Assembly: GCF_012927345.1 (NCBI RefSeq)
Contig: NZ_JABBGJ010000030.1
Span: 62,001 to 126,000 of the forward strand
From: Paraburkholderia polaris
Lineage (GTDB): Bacteria; Pseudomonadota; Gammaproteobacteria; Burkholderiales; Burkholderiaceae
DNA: 64,000 nt
Reading direction: 5' to 3'
Shown here: positions 62,937 through 64,000 of the stretch, piece by piece
How the letters are laid out: every line of letters begins with the position of its first letter
Position numbering within the stretch: position 1 is the first letter of the stretch
The notes under the pieces: model-generated
The model's input: only the letters and a program-made list of their open reading frames with translations
The model's database searches: none
Told to the model about the DNA's origin: nothing
Position numbers and translations under genes: made by a program

Positions 62937-63068
62937 CGATATGCGAATCGGCGTACCCGAATCGCGCCGGTAAGCCCAGGAGGAGGGCGCACGACTCGTT
63001 GCAGTACGACGTAGAGATCGAACGACCACAGACGCCACCGGCGTCACATAAGAGACACAGGAGACAGC

Positions 63069-64000
63069 ATGCAAACGCACAAGCGGCGTGTGAAGACGCG
63101 CCACATCATCCTGGCCGTCATGTGCCTGATGTATTTCATCTCGTACATCGACCGTGTGAATATTGCCGTGGCCGGCCCTATCATCCGGCATGAAATGGGG
63201 CTGACGACGGTTCAACTCGGCCTCGTGTTTTCCGCTTTCGCTTATCCGTATGCGTTCATGCAGGTGATCGGTGGCTGGCTGTCGGACAAGTACGGGCCGA
63301 AACTGGTACTGACGGTGCTGTCGCTGATCTGGGGGGCGGCGACGCTCGCCACCGGCTTCGCCGGCAGTGTGGCGATGCTCGTCGCGCTGCGGTTCGCGCT
63401 GGGCATCGGCGAGGGCGGTGCGTTCCCGACGGCGACGCGTGCCTTTACCTATTGGATGCCGGTGGCGGAGCGTGGTTTCGCGCAAGGGATCACCCATAGC
63501 TTCGCCCGTCTCGGTGGCGCGGTCACCCCGCCGCTCGTGCTCGCCGTAGTGGTGACGGGCGGCTGGCGCGACGCGTTCATTCTGCTCGGCGTCGCGAGTC
63601 TCGCCTGGACGGTGCTGTACCTGTGCGTGTTTACGAACTCGCCGGAGCAGAACCGGCGCGTAACGCCCGAGGAAACGGCTGAGATCGGCTATCGCGCCGG
63701 CGACTGCGAACGCGCCAAGCGTGCGGCCACGCCATGGCGCAAACTGATCCACCGTATGTGGCTCGTCACGTTCGTCGACTTCTGTTACGGCTGGCTGCTG
63801 TGGGTCTATCTGACCTGGCTGCCTTCGTACCTGAAGGAAGCCCGCGGCTTCGATCTCAAGCAACTGGCGTTATTCACGGCGCTGCCGCTGCTCGCGGGCG
63901 TGATTGGCGATACCTTGGGCGGCGTCGTCTCGGACCGGCTCTATAAGCGCACCGGACGGCTGCGCTTTGCGCGCTGCGCCGTGCTGGTGGTGGGCATGGG
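63069..64000 (+). CDS. sauU: MFS sulfoacetate transporter, N-terminal part (runs off window)
   Basis: 310 codons are visible from the ATG at 63069. MQTHKRRVKTRHIILAVMCL is followed by MYFISYIDRVNIAVAGPIIRH, the hallmark of the ACS branch of MFS (GudP/ExuT/TtuB type), and then the loop GGWLSDKYGPKLVL. Its place after sauT matches SauU, the proposed sulfoacetate importer. The frame is open to the window edge. The 132-bp gap from sauT shows no gene. Confidence 0.82.
   Translation, partial: MQTHKRRVKTRHIILAVMCLMYFISYIDRVNIAVAGPIIRHEMGLTTVQLGLVFSAFAYPYAFMQVIGGWLSDKYGPKLVLTVLSLIWGAATLATGFAGSVAMLVALRFALGIGEGGAFPTATRAFTYWMPVAERGFAQGITHSFARLGGAVTPPLVLAVVVTGGWRDAFILLGVASLAWTVLYLCVFTNSPEQNRRVTPEETAEIGYRAGDCERAKRAATPWRKLIHRMWLVTFVDFCYGWLLWVYLTWLPSYLKEARGFDLKQLALFTALPLLAGVIGDTLGGVVSDRLYKRTGRLRFARCAVLVVGM

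Overview
The window looks like a chromosome segment of a beta-proteobacterium of the Burkholderia/Paraburkholderia type. The evidence is high GC with strong G/C third-position bias, an Omp38/OpcP-type porin, IclR/LysR/MocR regulators beside catabolic operons, and SymE-like genes next to Rhs loci. I see no rRNA, tRNA or CRISPR array.

Region 1 (1-16.7 kb) is a secretion and polymorphic-toxin locus. On the minus strand gspG, gspF and the N-terminal part of gspE form a type II secretion operon. Divergent to it are a small secreted YD-repeat protein and a 2075-residue Rhs protein. That protein has a signal peptide, a transglutaminase-like domain without its cysteine, YD repeats, the Rhs core and a Cys4/DHxPP nuclease-like tip, followed by a DUF3144 gene in the immunity position. 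Downstream is a graveyard of four displaced Rhs C-terminal cassettes, each with its own candidate immunity gene. One is a broken NucA/NucB-type DNase with an intact ComJ-type inhibitor; another is a broken tip with an Imm50-like protein. Three SymE-like genes or remnants lie antisense at cassette ends behind hairpin terminators. Three of the cassettes begin at the same codon of the Rhs core.

Region 2 (16.7-36 kb) holds ordinary accessory metabolism. It includes a MarR/isochorismatase-like/MFS operon, a porin, and an intergenic repeat zone with a perfect 38-bp palindrome. A LysR-controlled operon follows, with a BesD/HalD-like Fe/2OG oxygenase, a DddP-related M24 protein and a betaine-type ABC transporter. 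Then come a TPR membrane protein, an ArsR/DHA2 efflux pair, and a DUF3311/SSS symporter with an amidohydrolase overlapped by a COG0523 GTPase.

Region 3 (36-64 kb) reads as an organosulfonate catabolic island converging on sulfoacetaldehyde. Taurine dehydrogenase-like TauXY serves taurine. An IclR/GMC dehydrogenase/MHS transporter set resembles isethionate ise clusters. TauABC with TauR serves taurine import. SauR-SauS-SauT-SauU serves sulfoacetate. Xsc splits sulfoacetaldehyde to acetyl phosphate and sulfite, and Pta makes acetyl-CoA. A PhnY-like aldehyde dehydrogenase sits between tauC and xsc. A CobS/CobT-like AAA+/VWA pair lies inside the island, and its promoter carries the same palindromic operator as xsc, suggesting co-regulation and possibly a chaperone role in sulfonate metabolism.
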